Shown piece after piece: positions 34,861 to 43,269 of a stretch of 64,000 bases of DNA. The notes under the pieces are model-generated. The model saw only the letters and a program-made list of their open reading frames with translations. It did not search any database and was not told where the DNA came from. Source of the stretch: Amaricoccus sp047275745 (GTDB lineage Bacteria > Pseudomonadota > Alphaproteobacteria > Rhodobacterales > Rhodobacteraceae); NCBI RefSeq assembly GCF_047275745.1, contig NZ_JBKQWU010000011.1:38609-102608 (forward strand). Direction: 5' to 3'. Position numbers and translations under genes: made by a program. Numbering within the stretch: position 1 is the first letter of the stretch; every line of letters starts with the position of its first letter.

Positions 34861-35754
34861 ATGGATGCGACGACCATCGGGCGGCCCACGCTCACGACGC
34901 GGGTCGAGAGCTGGGAATGCGACTTCAATGACCACTGGAACGCGCGTTTCTATGGGCGGAGCTTTCAGCTCGCGGCCGAGCGGGTGGCGACGCTCCGCGG
35001 GCTGGACAATCCGGGCATGGCGCTGCTTGGCTCGCGGACCATCCGGTTTCACCGCGAGCTCCTCGCCGGCACCGCCGTCGAAGTCCGCTCCGCCCGCGTG
35101 ACCTCGGGCGCTCACGCGGGCGCGGTGGCGCATCTCCTGAGCGGCGGCGGCCGTCTCTCGGCGACCGCGCTGGACCTGCCGGGTCGCGGCGGCGAGGCGC
35201 TGCCGGGCGTCGGTCCGGAAATCGGCCGGCTCGCCTTTCCCCGCGGCGCGCCGACGCCCCCCGAGGAGAACAGCTGGGCCGGCTCCGAGATCGCGGAGAC
35301 CGGCGCGGCCCGGCCGGCGGAATTCGACCACACCGGCGCGTTTCTGCACGAGGAGATCGTCCGGCGCGGCGCCTACGGGCTGCACGCGATGCTCGACCGG
35401 CTCGGCTTCACCACGCGCTTCGAGGCCGAGAACAGGATCGGCCGCATGGTCGTGGAAAGCCGGATCACCCCGCTCGGCGCCTGCCTCCCCGGCACGATGA
35501 TCCGGGTCCGGTCGCGGATCGCGCGCATCGGGCGGACCTCCATTGCGACGCGCCACCGGCTGGAGACGGACCGCTGCGCACCGATCGCGTGCATCGAGAA
35601 CAGCCTCGTCGCCGTCGACCTCGAAACCCGCCGCGCCGTCGGTGTTCCGGCGTTTCTCCGCCGCCTCGACCCCGCCTCGAGCTACGCGCCTCTCCGCGCT
35701 TCGGACCCCACCCCGGATGATGCCACCAACCGGCGCGGCGCGGGCCCGAAATGA
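34861..35754 (+). CDS. Double hot-dog acyl-CoA thioesterase-like protein
   Basis: A 297-residue protein with two 4HBT-type hot-dog halves. The first half has the catalytic-type motif DFNDHWNARFY (Asp/Asn near residue 24), the second the stretch FDHTGAFLHEEIVRRGAYG and ESRITPLGACLPGTMIRVRS. Such proteins hydrolyse or bind acyl-CoA/acyl-ACP thioesters; the substrate is unknown. GGGGAAATCCC before ATG supports the start. Its C-terminal 25 residues are polar and probably disordered. Nothing else definite is seen in the 228 bp before glnB. Confidence 0.8.
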   Translation: MDATTIGRPTLTTRVESWECDFNDHWNARFYGRSFQLAAERVATLRGLDNPGMALLGSRTIRFHRELLAGTAVEVRSARVTSGAHAGAVAHLLSGGGRLSATALDLPGRGGEALPGVGPEIGRLAFPRGAPTPPEENSWAGSEIAETGAARPAEFDHTGAFLHEEIVRRGAYGLHAMLDRLGFTTRFEAENRIGRMVVESRITPLGACLPGTMIRVRSRIARIGRTSIATRHRLETDRCAPIACIENSLVAVDLETRRAVGVPAFLRRLDPASSYAPLRASDPTPDDATNRRGAGPK

Positions 35755-35982
35755 CGCCCGCGCCGCCTCTCCGCGAGGCGGGCGCGGCCCGGCGCGGGCG
35801 GGTGTCCGATCTTAATTTGCTTGCTTCTCGGGCAACATGGTCAATAGATGGGCATCGGCGAAGGATTTTCCGGCACCGGCCAACGCGCGACGGCCGGGTG
35901 CTTGAATCCACCCCATCAAGCTGATTTTTCGACCCCGATCCACGACTGGGTCGTTCGGACTGGAAAAGGGAGCGTCCCCCTC

Positions 35983-36321
35983 ATGAAGAAGATCGAAGCG
36001 ATCATCAAACCATTCAAGCTCGACGAGGTGAAAGAGGCGCTTCAGGAAGTTGGCATTCAGGGCCTCAGCGTGACCGAGGCGAAGGGTTTCGGCCGTCAGA
36101 AGGGCCATACCGAACTCTACCGCGGCGCCGAATACGTCGTGGACTTCCTTCCGAAGGTGAAGATCGAGGTCGTGCTCGGCGATGACCAGGTGGACGCGGC
36201 GGTCGAGGCGATCATCTCCGCCGCCAAGACCGGCAAGATCGGCGACGGCAAGATCTTCATCCTCCCCGTCGATCAGGCGATCCGCATCCGCACCGGCGAG
36301 GAAGGCAACGACGCCCTCTGA
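35983..36321 (+). CDS. glnB: Nitrogen regulatory protein P-II
   Basis: GlnB (112 residues) is the trimeric PII signal protein that senses 2-oxoglutarate and ATP/ADP and is uridylylated by GlnD. The T-loop sequence GRQKGHTELYRGAEY contains the modified residue Tyr51. The B-loop (AKTGKIGDGKIFI) is intact. It is followed by glnA, the classic alphaproteobacterial glnBA operon, so GlnB can control both the NtrBC system and adenylylation of the neighbouring enzyme. I found no convincing sigma-54 box upstream. Confidence 0.97.
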   Translation: MKKIEAIIKPFKLDEVKEALQEVGIQGLSVTEAKGFGRQKGHTELYRGAEYVVDFLPKVKIEVVLGDDQVDAAVEAIISAAKTGKIGDGKIFILPVDQAIRIRTGEEGNDAL

Positions 36322-36346
36322 CGCGGCGCTCCCGCGAGACAGTGCC

Positions 36347-36366
36347 GGACCCGGCTTCCCGGGTCC
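36347..36366 (+). other. Hairpin between glnB and glnA
   Basis: GGACCCGG and CCGGGTCC form a perfect 8-bp stem around CTTC, 25 bp past the glnB stop. No T-run follows. In an operon with unequal product needs, such a stem may stabilise the glnB end or tune read-through into glnA; this is inference. Confidence 0.55.
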
Positions 36367-36425
36367 AAGCGGCCCGGCCGAGGCCGCGAATGCATAGTGA
36401 GACAGAACTAAGCTAAGGAACAGAC

Positions 36426-37835
36426 ATGAGCGATAAAGAGTCCATTCTGAAGTCCCTCAAGGACGACGAGATCTCCTATGTCGACATCCGCTTCACCGAC
36501 CCGAAGGGCAAGCTCCAGCATGTGACCGTGCTCGCCGATCTCGTCGACGAGGATTTCCTCGATGAGGGATTCATGTTCGACGGCTCCTCGATCGCCGGCT
36601 GGAAGGGCATCGAGGAATCGGACATGAAGCTCATGCCCGATGTGGAGAGCGCCTACGTCGATCCGTTCTTCGCCGAGAAGACGCTCTGCCTGCACTGCTC
36701 GGTCGTCGAGCCCGATACCGGCGAGCCCTATGAGCGCGACCCGCGCGGCACGGCCGAGAAGGCCGAGGCTTACCTCAAGTCCTCCGGCCTCGGCGACGCG
36801 GCCTATTTCGGCCCCGAGGCGGAATTCTTCCTGTTCGACGACGTGCGCTTCTCGAACACGATCAACAAGGTCAGCTTCCAGATCGACGCGATCGACGCCT
36901 CCTGGAACACCGACACCGCCTATGAGATGGGCAACATGGGCCATCGGCCCGGCGTCAAGGGCGGCTACTTCCCCGTGCCCCCGGTCGACAGCGCCCAGGA
37001 CATCCGCGCCGAGATGCTCTCGACGATGAAGCGGATGGGCATGAAGGTCGACAAGCACCACCACGAGGTGGCCTCGGCGCAGCACGAGCTCGGCCTCATC
37101 TTCGGCACGCTGACGAAGCAGGCCGACGAGATCCAGAAGTACAAATACGTCATCCAGCAGGTCGCCGCCGCCTATGGCAAATCCGCGACCTTCATGCCGA
37201 AGCCCTATTACGGGGACAACGGCTCGGGCATGCACGTCAACATGTCGGTCTGGAAGGACGGCAAGCCGCTCTTCGCGGGCGACAAATACGCGGACCTCTC
37301 CCAGGAGGCGCTCTGGTACATCGGCGGGCTCCTGCATCACGCGAAGTCGCTCAACGCCTTCACCAACCCGACCACCAACAGCTACAAGCGGCTGATCCCG
37401 GGTTTCGAGGCGCCGGTGTTGCGCGCCTATTCCGCGCGCAACCGCTCGGGCTGCGTCCGCATCCCCTGGGCCGAGAGCCCGAAAGCGAAGCGCGTCGAGG
37501 CCCGGTTCCCCGATCCGCTCGCAAACCCGTATCTCGCCTTCTCGGCGCTCCTGATGGCCGGTCTCGACGGCATCAAGAACAAGATCGATCCGGGCGACGC
37601 CTCGGACAAGGATCTCTACGACCTGCCCCCCGAGGAGCTGTCGGAGATCCCGACCGTCTGCGGCTCGCTGCGTGAGGCGCTGGAGTGCCTCGCGGAGGAC
37701 AAGGACTACCTCCTCGCGGGCAATGTCTTCACCGAGCATCAGCTCGAAGGCTACATGGCGCTGAAGTGGAAGGAGGTCTTCGCCTTCGAACACACGCCGC
37801 ACCCGATCGAATACCAGATGTACTATTCCGGCTGA
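36426..37835 (+). CDS. glnA: Glutamine synthetase type I
   Basis: GlnA (469 residues) forms a dodecamer that makes glutamine from glutamate, ammonia and ATP. Present are FMFDGSSIAGWKGIEESDM, the metal site stretch GPEAEFFLFDDV, KHHHEVASAQHELGLIFG, the ATP-site NGSGMHVNMSVWKDG and the adenylylation site Tyr398 in KDLYDLPPEEL. It should be controlled by GlnE adenylylation under GlnB. AAGGAACAGAC precedes the ATG. Confidence 0.98.
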   Translation: MSDKESILKSLKDDEISYVDIRFTDPKGKLQHVTVLADLVDEDFLDEGFMFDGSSIAGWKGIEESDMKLMPDVESAYVDPFFAEKTLCLHCSVVEPDTGEPYERDPRGTAEKAEAYLKSSGLGDAAYFGPEAEFFLFDDVRFSNTINKVSFQIDAIDASWNTDTAYEMGNMGHRPGVKGGYFPVPPVDSAQDIRAEMLSTMKRMGMKVDKHHHEVASAQHELGLIFGTLTKQADEIQKYKYVIQQVAAAYGKSATFMPKPYYGDNGSGMHVNMSVWKDGKPLFAGDKYADLSQEALWYIGGLLHHAKSLNAFTNPTTNSYKRLIPGFEAPVLRAYSARNRSGCVRIPWAESPKAKRVEARFPDPLANPYLAFSALLMAGLDGIKNKIDPGDASDKDLYDLPPEELSEIPTVCGSLREALECLAEDKDYLLAGNVFTEHQLEGYMALKWKEVFAFEHTPHPIEYQMYYSG

Positions 37836-37860
37836 TCCGGGCGGGTCCTCCGATTTCGCG

Positions 37861-37885
37861 AAGGCGGCGCTTCGGCGCCGCCTTT
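37861..37885 (+). terminator. Intrinsic terminator after glnA
   Basis: A perfect 10-bp stem AAGGCGGCGC / GCGCCGCCTT closes a TTCG tetraloop and runs into TTTCT, 25 bp after the glnA stop. Confidence 0.88.
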
Positions 37886-37968
37886 CTGCTATCCGCGAAG
37901 CTCCCCGTGACCCTCTGGTCAGGCTGCCCAGCGATGAGGGCGACCTTACTCTCCGGCCCGGCTTCGCC

Positions 37969-38685
37969 TCACAATCCCTCGCCTCCGGTCCCGAGCAGGC
38001 GCGCGACGAACCGGGGCACGCTCTCGATCGCGGGCCCATAGACCGATTCGTCGAAGAGATGAGCGTTCGCCGACTTGCCGAGATTGAACTCGAGCGTGAG
38101 GATGCCCATCATGCGGGCGATCTCGACGAATTCCGCCGCCGGATAGACCGCGCCAGACGTTCCGATCGCGACGAAAAGATCGGAGCGGGCAAGAGCCTCC
38201 TCGATCTCCGGCATCCCATAGGGCATCTCGCCGAACCAGACCACGTCGGGGCGGAGCGTGCCGACCCGGCCGCAGGCGGCGCAGCGGTCGGTGACGCCGA
38301 GATCCGCGCGCCATTCGCGCGTTGCCCGGCAGGAGGAACAGAGCGCGCGCGACAGGCGACCGTGCATGTGATGCACCGCGCGCGAGCCCGCGCGTTCGTG
38401 CAGGTCGTCGATGTTCTGGGTACAGAGGAACAGCGCGCCGCCATCCACCTTGAGGCCCTCTCCGAGCCGGCCGAGCGCGACATGCGCGGCGTTCGGCCGC
38501 GCCGCCAGCATGTCGCGCCGGCGCAGGTTGTAGAATTCGTGCACCCGCTCCGGATCGGCTGCGAAAGCCGCCGGCGTCGCGAGCTTCATCGGATCGAACT
38601 TGTCCCAGATGCCGCCCGCGTCGCGAAAGGTGCCGAGGCCGCTATCCGCCGAGATGCCCGCCCCGGTCAGGACGAAGATCCTCAC
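37969..38685 (-). CDS. Sir2/CobB-type NAD-dependent protein deacylase
   Basis: A 238-residue class III sirtuin. The NAD site GAGISADSGLGTFRD, the TQNIDDLHERAG motif, the catalytic His in HMHGRLS, the four zinc cysteines (CSSC and CAAC) and GTSGAVYPAAEF are all present. The pair Tyr53/Arg56 in YNLRR corresponds to the Y-x-x-R motif associated with desuccinylase/demalonylase activity. GTG 38685 overlaps the stop of the DUF3445 gene upstream (GTGA), so the two are coupled. Confidence 0.93.
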   Translation of the reverse strand: MRIFVLTGAGISADSGLGTFRDAGGIWDKFDPMKLATPAAFAADPERVHEFYNLRRRDMLAARPNAAHVALGRLGEGLKVDGGALFLCTQNIDDLHERAGSRAVHHMHGRLSRALCSSCRATREWRADLGVTDRCAACGRVGTLRPDVVWFGEMPYGMPEIEEALARSDLFVAIGTSGAVYPAAEFVEIARMMGILTLEFNLGKSANAHLFDESVYGPAIESVPRFVARLLGTGGEGL

Positions 38686-39491
38686 GCGGCGTCGCCCAAG
38701 GGCAGCACGCCCGGCCGGACCGCCTCCAGGCCAGCGCGCTGATCCCCGGTCAGGGCTTCCGGCCGGACCATGTAGGTATGGATGCCGAAGACCACCGCCC
38801 GCGTCGCGGGCAGCCGCAGGAAGGTCTGGCGCTCCACCCGGACGAACCGCGCCGGTCCCTCGGGCCGGTGGCGGTCGAACTCACTCCGGGGGTTGTGCAG
38901 CCGGTCCTCGCCATAGACGAGCAGGTTCGCCCGCGCCATCGGCCTCTCCGGCCGGATGCCGTCGAAGAGCCGCTGCACGCGTTTCGCAACGCCGTCGTCG
39001 TACTGGGGCACCGGCACGTGAATCCGGCTCAGCGTATGGCCGAACTTCTGCGCCAGGGTCCAGTTCGAGGGAAAGCACAGGATCGCGCCGAGCAGCCGAT
39101 GCTCCGCCTCGCCCCCGAGCTTCAGATGCAGGCAGAAATCCTCCTGCGCGAGCCGCCCCGCCGCGATCAGCGGCTCGCCCCCGAGCGGCACCGCGACGCC
39201 GTCGGGCCGGCGCATCACCGCGCCCTCGCGCGCGAAACCCGGAACCCCTTCGAGATGCGACAGCACGACCGCGAGCAGTTCCTCCGCCGCCGGCCGCGCC
39301 CGTTCGTCGAGCGCATGGACCGCCTCCGGACGCCCCGCGATCAGCCGGTCGCGGAGTGCCATCTGGCCGGCGAAGGCCTCGTCGCGGACCAGCCATTCCG
39401 CGGGTGCGATGGGCCCGGTTCCCGGCAATCGCCAGCTGTGATCCGTCATCCAGGGGGCGACCGGCAGGCGTTCTTGCAAGATCCCGCTCAT
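38682..39491 (-). CDS. DUF3445 / haem-dependent oxidative N-demethylase-like protein
   Basis: A 269-residue protein of the DUF3445 family, members of which include haem-dependent oxidative N-demethylases. Typical pieces are LAQEDFCLHLK, the hydrophobic ILCFPSNWTLAQKFG, IHVPVPQYDD, the NLLVYGEDRLHNP region and LRLPATRAVVFGIHTYMV near the end. The start ATG 39491 gives MSGILQERLP. It is first of a two-gene unit with the sirtuin and diverges from parE. Substrate unknown. Confidence 0.83.
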   Translation of the reverse strand: MSGILQERLPVAPWMTDHSWRLPGTGPIAPAEWLVRDEAFAGQMALRDRLIAGRPEAVHALDERARPAAEELLAVVLSHLEGVPGFAREGAVMRRPDGVAVPLGGEPLIAAGRLAQEDFCLHLKLGGEAEHRLLGAILCFPSNWTLAQKFGHTLSRIHVPVPQYDDGVAKRVQRLFDGIRPERPMARANLLVYGEDRLHNPRSEFDRHRPEGPARFVRVERQTFLRLPATRAVVFGIHTYMVRPEALTGDQRAGLEAVRPGVLPLGDAA

Positions 39492-39601
39492 GGCATCGTT
39501 CCCAAAGACCCTTTGCCCGCCGGCGCCAAACCAGATATGGAACGGGCAAGCATCCGCCTCCCTATCCTTGGCGAAACCGGACAAAAGATAAAGAGCCAAC
39601 C

Positions 39602-41596
39602 ATGGTCCATGCTTCCGATCTCTTCGACGACGATCCCTCGCAAGGCGGCTACGACGCCTCGGCGATCGAGGTTCTCGAAGGGCTCGAGCCGGTGCGCAAA
39701 CGCCCGGGCATGTACATCGGCGGCACGGACGAGCGTGCGCTGCACCATCTGGTCGCGGAAGTGCTCGACAATTCGATGGACGAGGCGGTCGCGGGCCATG
39801 CGAACCGCATCGAGGTCGAGTTGTCAGCGGATCATTCGGTGACGATCCGCGACAACGGCCGCGGCATCCCGGTCGACCCGCACCCGCGGTTTCCCGACAA
39901 GTCGGCACTGGAAGTGATCCTCTGCACGCTGCACGCCGGCGGCAAGTTCTCGGGCAAGGCCTATCAGACCTCGGGCGGGCTGCACGGTGTCGGCATCTCG
40001 GTCGTGAACGCGCTCTCCGACCGGGTGACGGTCGAAGTCGCGCGCAACCGCCAGCTCTACTCGCAGAGCTTCTCGCGCGGCCTGCCGCTCGGACCGGTGA
40101 AGAACGTCGGCCAGACCCTGAACCGCCGCGGCACCACTGTCACCTTCCATCCCGACGCCGAGATCTTCGGCAGTTCGGCGAAGTTCAAGCCTGCGCGGCT
40201 CCTGCGCATGGTCCGATCGAAGGCCTATCTCTATTCCGGCGTCGAGATCCGCTGGAAGTGCGACCGTTCGGCGATCCCCTCCGGGGACGATACGCCGGAG
40301 AGCGCGACCTTCCACTTTCCAGGCGGCCTCGCCGACTATCTCGGCGAGCGGCTCGAAGGGGCGGACACCTATGCCGAGCGGCCCTTCGCGGGCAAAGTCG
40401 ATTTCGCCGAGCGTTTTGGCGCCGGCACGGTTGGCTCGGTCGAATGGGCGATCAACTGGACGCCGCAGCGCGATCCCTTCGTCTCCTCCTACTGCAACAC
40501 GGTGAACACGCCCGAGGGCGGCACCCATGAACAGGGTTTCTGGGCCGCGCTCCTGAAGGGCATCCGCGCCTATGGCGAGCTATCCAACAACCGCAAGGCG
40601 GCCCAGATCACCCGTGACGACGTGATGGCCGGCGGCTCGGCGATGATCTCGGTCTTCATCCGCGACCCGGAATTCGTCGGCCAGACGAAGGACCGGCTCT
40701 CGACGCAGGAGGCCGCGCGGCTCGTCGAGGGCGCGGTGCGCGACCGGTTCGACAACTGGCTCGCGGCCGACACGCGGACCGCCGGCGCGATCCTCGACTT
40801 CCTGGTGCTGAAGGCCGAGGAGCGAGCGCGGCGGCGCGCGGAGAAGGAGACGAGCCGCAAGACCGCCGTCAAGAAGCTCCGCCTGCCCGGCAAGCTCGCC
40901 GACTGCTCGGGCGCGACACGCGAGGGCTCCGAGCTTTTCCTCGTCGAGGGCGACTCGGCGGGCGGTTCGGCGAAACAGGCGCGCGACCGCAAGACCCAGG
41001 CGATCCTGCCGCTCCGGGGCAAGATCCTGAACGTGCTCGGCGCGGCCTCCTCGAAGCTCACGCAGAACCAGGAGCTTTCGGACCTCTGCCAGGCGATGGG
41101 CGTGCAGACGGGCGGGCGGTTCCGCCTCGACGACCTGCGCTACGAGAAGATCATCATCATGACCGACGCCGATGTGGACGGCGCGCATATCGCCTCGCTC
41201 CTGATGACCTTCTTCTTCACGCAGATGCGCCCGCTCATCGACCACGGTCACCTCTATCTCGCCGCGCCGCCGCTCTACCGGCTGACGCAAGGCGCGAGGT
41301 CCGTCTATGTCTCGACCGACGCGGAGAAGGACGCGCTCATGACCAAGGGGCTCGGCGGCCGGGGCAAGGTCGAGGTGAGCCGCTTCAAGGGTCTCGGCGA
41401 GATGATGCCCGCGCAGCTCAAGGAGACCACGATGGACCCGAAGAAGCGCACGCTGATCCGCGTGACGCTCGACGGCGACGAGGACGACGACACGGCGGGC
41501 CTGGTCGAACGGCTGATGGGCAAGAAGCCGGAACTGCGCTTCCAGTTCATTCAGGAGAACGCGAAGTTCGTCGATCTGGACGAACTCGACGTCTGA
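39602..41596 (+). CDS. parE: DNA topoisomerase IV subunit B
   Basis: A 664-residue type IIA topoisomerase B subunit. The GHKL ATPase domain (YDASAIEVLEGLEPVRKRPG, VLDNSMDEAVAG, DNGRGIPVDPHP, GGLHGVGISVVNALS), the transducer, and the TOPRIM domain (LVEGDSAGGSAKQARD, IIMTDADVDGAHI) are all intact. The YSGVEIRWKCDRS type insertion and length near 650 fit ParE more than GyrB (~800). It decatenates daughter chromosomes together with ParC, which is not in the window. Confidence 0.92.
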   Translation: MVHASDLFDDDPSQGGYDASAIEVLEGLEPVRKRPGMYIGGTDERALHHLVAEVLDNSMDEAVAGHANRIEVELSADHSVTIRDNGRGIPVDPHPRFPDKSALEVILCTLHAGGKFSGKAYQTSGGLHGVGISVVNALSDRVTVEVARNRQLYSQSFSRGLPLGPVKNVGQTLNRRGTTVTFHPDAEIFGSSAKFKPARLLRMVRSKAYLYSGVEIRWKCDRSAIPSGDDTPESATFHFPGGLADYLGERLEGADTYAERPFAGKVDFAERFGAGTVGSVEWAINWTPQRDPFVSSYCNTVNTPEGGTHEQGFWAALLKGIRAYGELSNNRKAAQITRDDVMAGGSAMISVFIRDPEFVGQTKDRLSTQEAARLVEGAVRDRFDNWLAADTRTAGAILDFLVLKAEERARRRAEKETSRKTAVKKLRLPGKLADCSGATREGSELFLVEGDSAGGSAKQARDRKTQAILPLRGKILNVLGAASSKLTQNQELSDLCQAMGVQTGGRFRLDDLRYEKIIIMTDADVDGAHIASLLMTFFFTQMRPLIDHGHLYLAAPPLYRLTQGARSVYVSTDAEKDALMTKGLGGRGKVEVSRFKGLGEMMPAQLKETTMDPKKRTLIRVTLDGDEDDDTAGLVERLMGKKPELRFQFIQENAKFVDLDELDV

Positions 41597-41754
41597 GGGC
41601 GCCCACCCCGCCTCACCCCTGTCTCCGGTAACTCCCCGCCCGGTTCCGCTTTTTTGGAACCCGAGTGCCTGCGTCGCCGTTAATCGCGCACATCCGCCGG
41701 CATGGGGCATCCGCTCCCGCCGCGTCGGCCGAAGCCACCCTGGGAGGGAAGCCC

Positions 41755-41829
41755 ATGCATTCGATCATCTACATCGTCGGCCTCGTCGTCATCGTCCTTG
41801 CCATCCTGTCCTTCGTCGGTCTGGGCTAA
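41755..41829 (+). CDS. 24-residue single-span membrane peptide
   Basis: ATG 41755 to TAA 41827-41829 encodes MHSIIYIVGLVVIVLAILSF plus VGLG, a single hydrophobic helix with almost no flanks. GGGAGGGAAGCCC lies just before the ATG, a better ribosome-binding site than most genes here have, and a 10-bp hairpin follows the stop by 16 bp. I recall very similar 'xxIIYIVGxxVIVLxxLxxLGL' peptides in other alphaproteobacteria, but cannot check. Function unknown. It lies 158 bp after parE with a possible GGTTCC/GGAACC hairpin at 41642-41661 between them. Confidence 0.7.
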   Translation: MHSIIYIVGLVVIVLAILSFVGLG

Positions 41830-41845
41830 GCCGCGGCGGGAATGA

Positions 41846-41872
41846 AGCGCCTGTCCGGCGGCGACAGGCGCT
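41846..41872 (+). terminator. Hairpin after the 24-residue gene
   Basis: AGCGCCTGTC (41846-41855) and GACAGGCGCT (41863-41872) form a perfect 10-bp stem with a 7-base loop. It is not followed by a T-run. Its position supports a short transcript ending here. Confidence 0.6.
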
Positions 41873-42156
41873 GCCGGACAGGCACAGCGCGCAGGCTCTC
41901 GGACTCCGTTCCCGCCCGCGGCCTTGTTGCGCGCACACCTGGTCACGGCGGCTTGTGCGCGAACCCCGGTGAAGCATCCCTTGCGTTGCGCGGCGCACTC
42001 GTCGGGATCCGCCTTTGCGATGTGCTTGGCAGTCGGCGAACTCCCGCGGACGCACGGACGTGACCGGTGTCGCGGCATGGGTGGCTGGCCGGCCGTCTCC
42101 CGCCGAGCTATCTTCGCCGGCGACCCTCGCACCCGCGACATCCGACTGGACCTGCC
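41873..42156. other. Gene-free stretch before the secreted protein at 42157
   Basis: Together with the hairpin, 41830-42156 is about 327 bp without a gene. Open frames here are in Arg/Ser/Pro-rich registers and lack ribosome-binding sites. I see no RNA gene or repeat. Confidence 0.6.
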
Positions 42157-42585
42157 ATGCGTTCGACGCCCGCCCTGCTCCTTGCTCTCCTGGCCCCCGT
42201 CGCGGTCATCGCGCAGGATCTGCCGGGCGAGAGCGACGCGGCGAGGGACATTCCTCTCGAGGAATGGGTGGCGATGGCCGATGGCAATACGCTGACCTAC
42301 AGGATCAACGGCGTCTTCTTCGCGCTCGAACACTACTACCCGCGCTCGAACCGCGTGACCTTGCAGGCCAGCGACGGGCGCTGCCTGCAGGGCACCTGGA
42401 ATTACGAGGCGCCGCATTACTGCTTCTACTGGGAGGATCAGCCGCCGGCCTGTTTCCGCCATGCCCGGCTCGGCTCGGAGATCCTGATCATCGAGACCGA
42501 GAACGGCGAGGATACGCCGATGACGCAGCTGATGACCGATGTCACCGACACGCCGGTCAGTTGCGGTGTGCCGCCGATGAGCTGA
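42157..42585 (+). CDS. Small secreted protein of unknown function
   Basis: A 142-residue protein with a signal peptide (MRSTPALLLALLAPVAVIAQ, cleavage near AQ-D). The mature domain has LTYRINGVFFALEHYYPRSN, ASDGRCLQGTWNYEAPHYC (quoted to that point), then an aromatic YWEDQPPACF tract and a final Cys near VSCGVPP, so four cysteines could form two disulphides. I have seen this pattern (Y-x-x-G-x-x-F...DG-C-x-x-G-x-W...C-F-x-Y...C) in other Rhodobacterales secreted proteins, with no known function. ATG 42157 is chosen because the signal peptide begins there. Confidence 0.78.
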   Translation: MRSTPALLLALLAPVAVIAQDLPGESDAARDIPLEEWVAMADGNTLTYRINGVFFALEHYYPRSNRVTLQASDGRCLQGTWNYEAPHYCFYWEDQPPACFRHARLGSEILIIETENGEDTPMTQLMTDVTDTPVSCGVPPMS

Positions 42586-42643
42586 TGCGGTGAGCCGACC
42601 CCGACGCGGCGAGCTTCGGCGGGACCGGGCCCCGGGCTGCGCG

Positions 42644-43066
42644 TCAGTCGTCGCGGTGTACCCGCTCCTTGCGCTCGTGCCGCTCCTGCGCCTCGAGGCT
42701 CAGCGTGGCGATCGGGCGGGCTTCGAGCCGGCGGAGCGAGATCGGATCGCCGGTCTCCTCGCAGTAGCCGTAGCTGCCATCCTCGATCCGGCGCAGCGCC
42801 GAGTCGATCTTCGAGACCACCTTGCGCTGCCGGTCCCGCGTCCGAAGTTCGAGCGCGCGATCGGTCTCCTCGGAGGCCCGGTCGGCGATATCGGGGATGT
42901 TCCGCGTCCCCTCCTGCATCGTTTCAATCGTTCCGCGGCTCTCCGCCAGAATCGATGCCTTCCAGGCGAGCAGTTTCCGCCGGAAATAGTCCAGCTGGCG
43001 CGGATTCATAAAGGGCTCGTCATCGGTCGGCCGGTACTCGACATCGAACTTCGTTTCAGGCTTCAT
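42644..43066 (-). CDS. dksA: RNA polymerase-binding transcription factor DksA (single-Cys form)
   Basis: A 140-residue DksA, which binds the secondary channel of RNA polymerase and acts with ppGpp. The coiled coil (residues ~25-95) carries the tip DIADRASEE with Asp62. The zinc-finger region has only one cysteine (Cys102 in YCEETGDPI); the other three zinc ligands are replaced (e.g. Thr105). This reduced form is the usual one in Rhodobacter relatives and still works there. AAGGTGTGG precedes ATG 43066. Divergent from the MoxR gene; an ATCCC/GGGAT inverted repeat (43158-43173) lies between. Confidence 0.93.
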   Translation of the reverse strand: MKPETKFDVEYRPTDDEPFMNPRQLDYFRRKLLAWKASILAESRGTIETMQEGTRNIPDIADRASEETDRALELRTRDRQRKVVSKIDSALRRIEDGSYGYCEETGDPISLRRLEARPIATLSLEAQERHERKERVHRDD

Positions 43067-43269
43067 ACGATCCACACCTTTGATGCCGCCTCGGCCGTGT
43101 GACCCGCCCGTCTGAATACCGGCCGGTTTTCCCATGGCCCCTCAAAGCTTTCGCTGCATCCCGATATAGGGATTCGGATGGCTTGTCACGCGCTACGTAC
43201 GGAATCATGCTCACCACCGAGGGTCGCGGCGCAAGCTGCGCAGGAAACAGGCAACGGACCAGAATATCC

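Noticed and set aside
35812..35982. A sigma-54/NtrC promoter before glnB.
   Set aside because: No GG-N10-GC element with the required bases was found in the gap.
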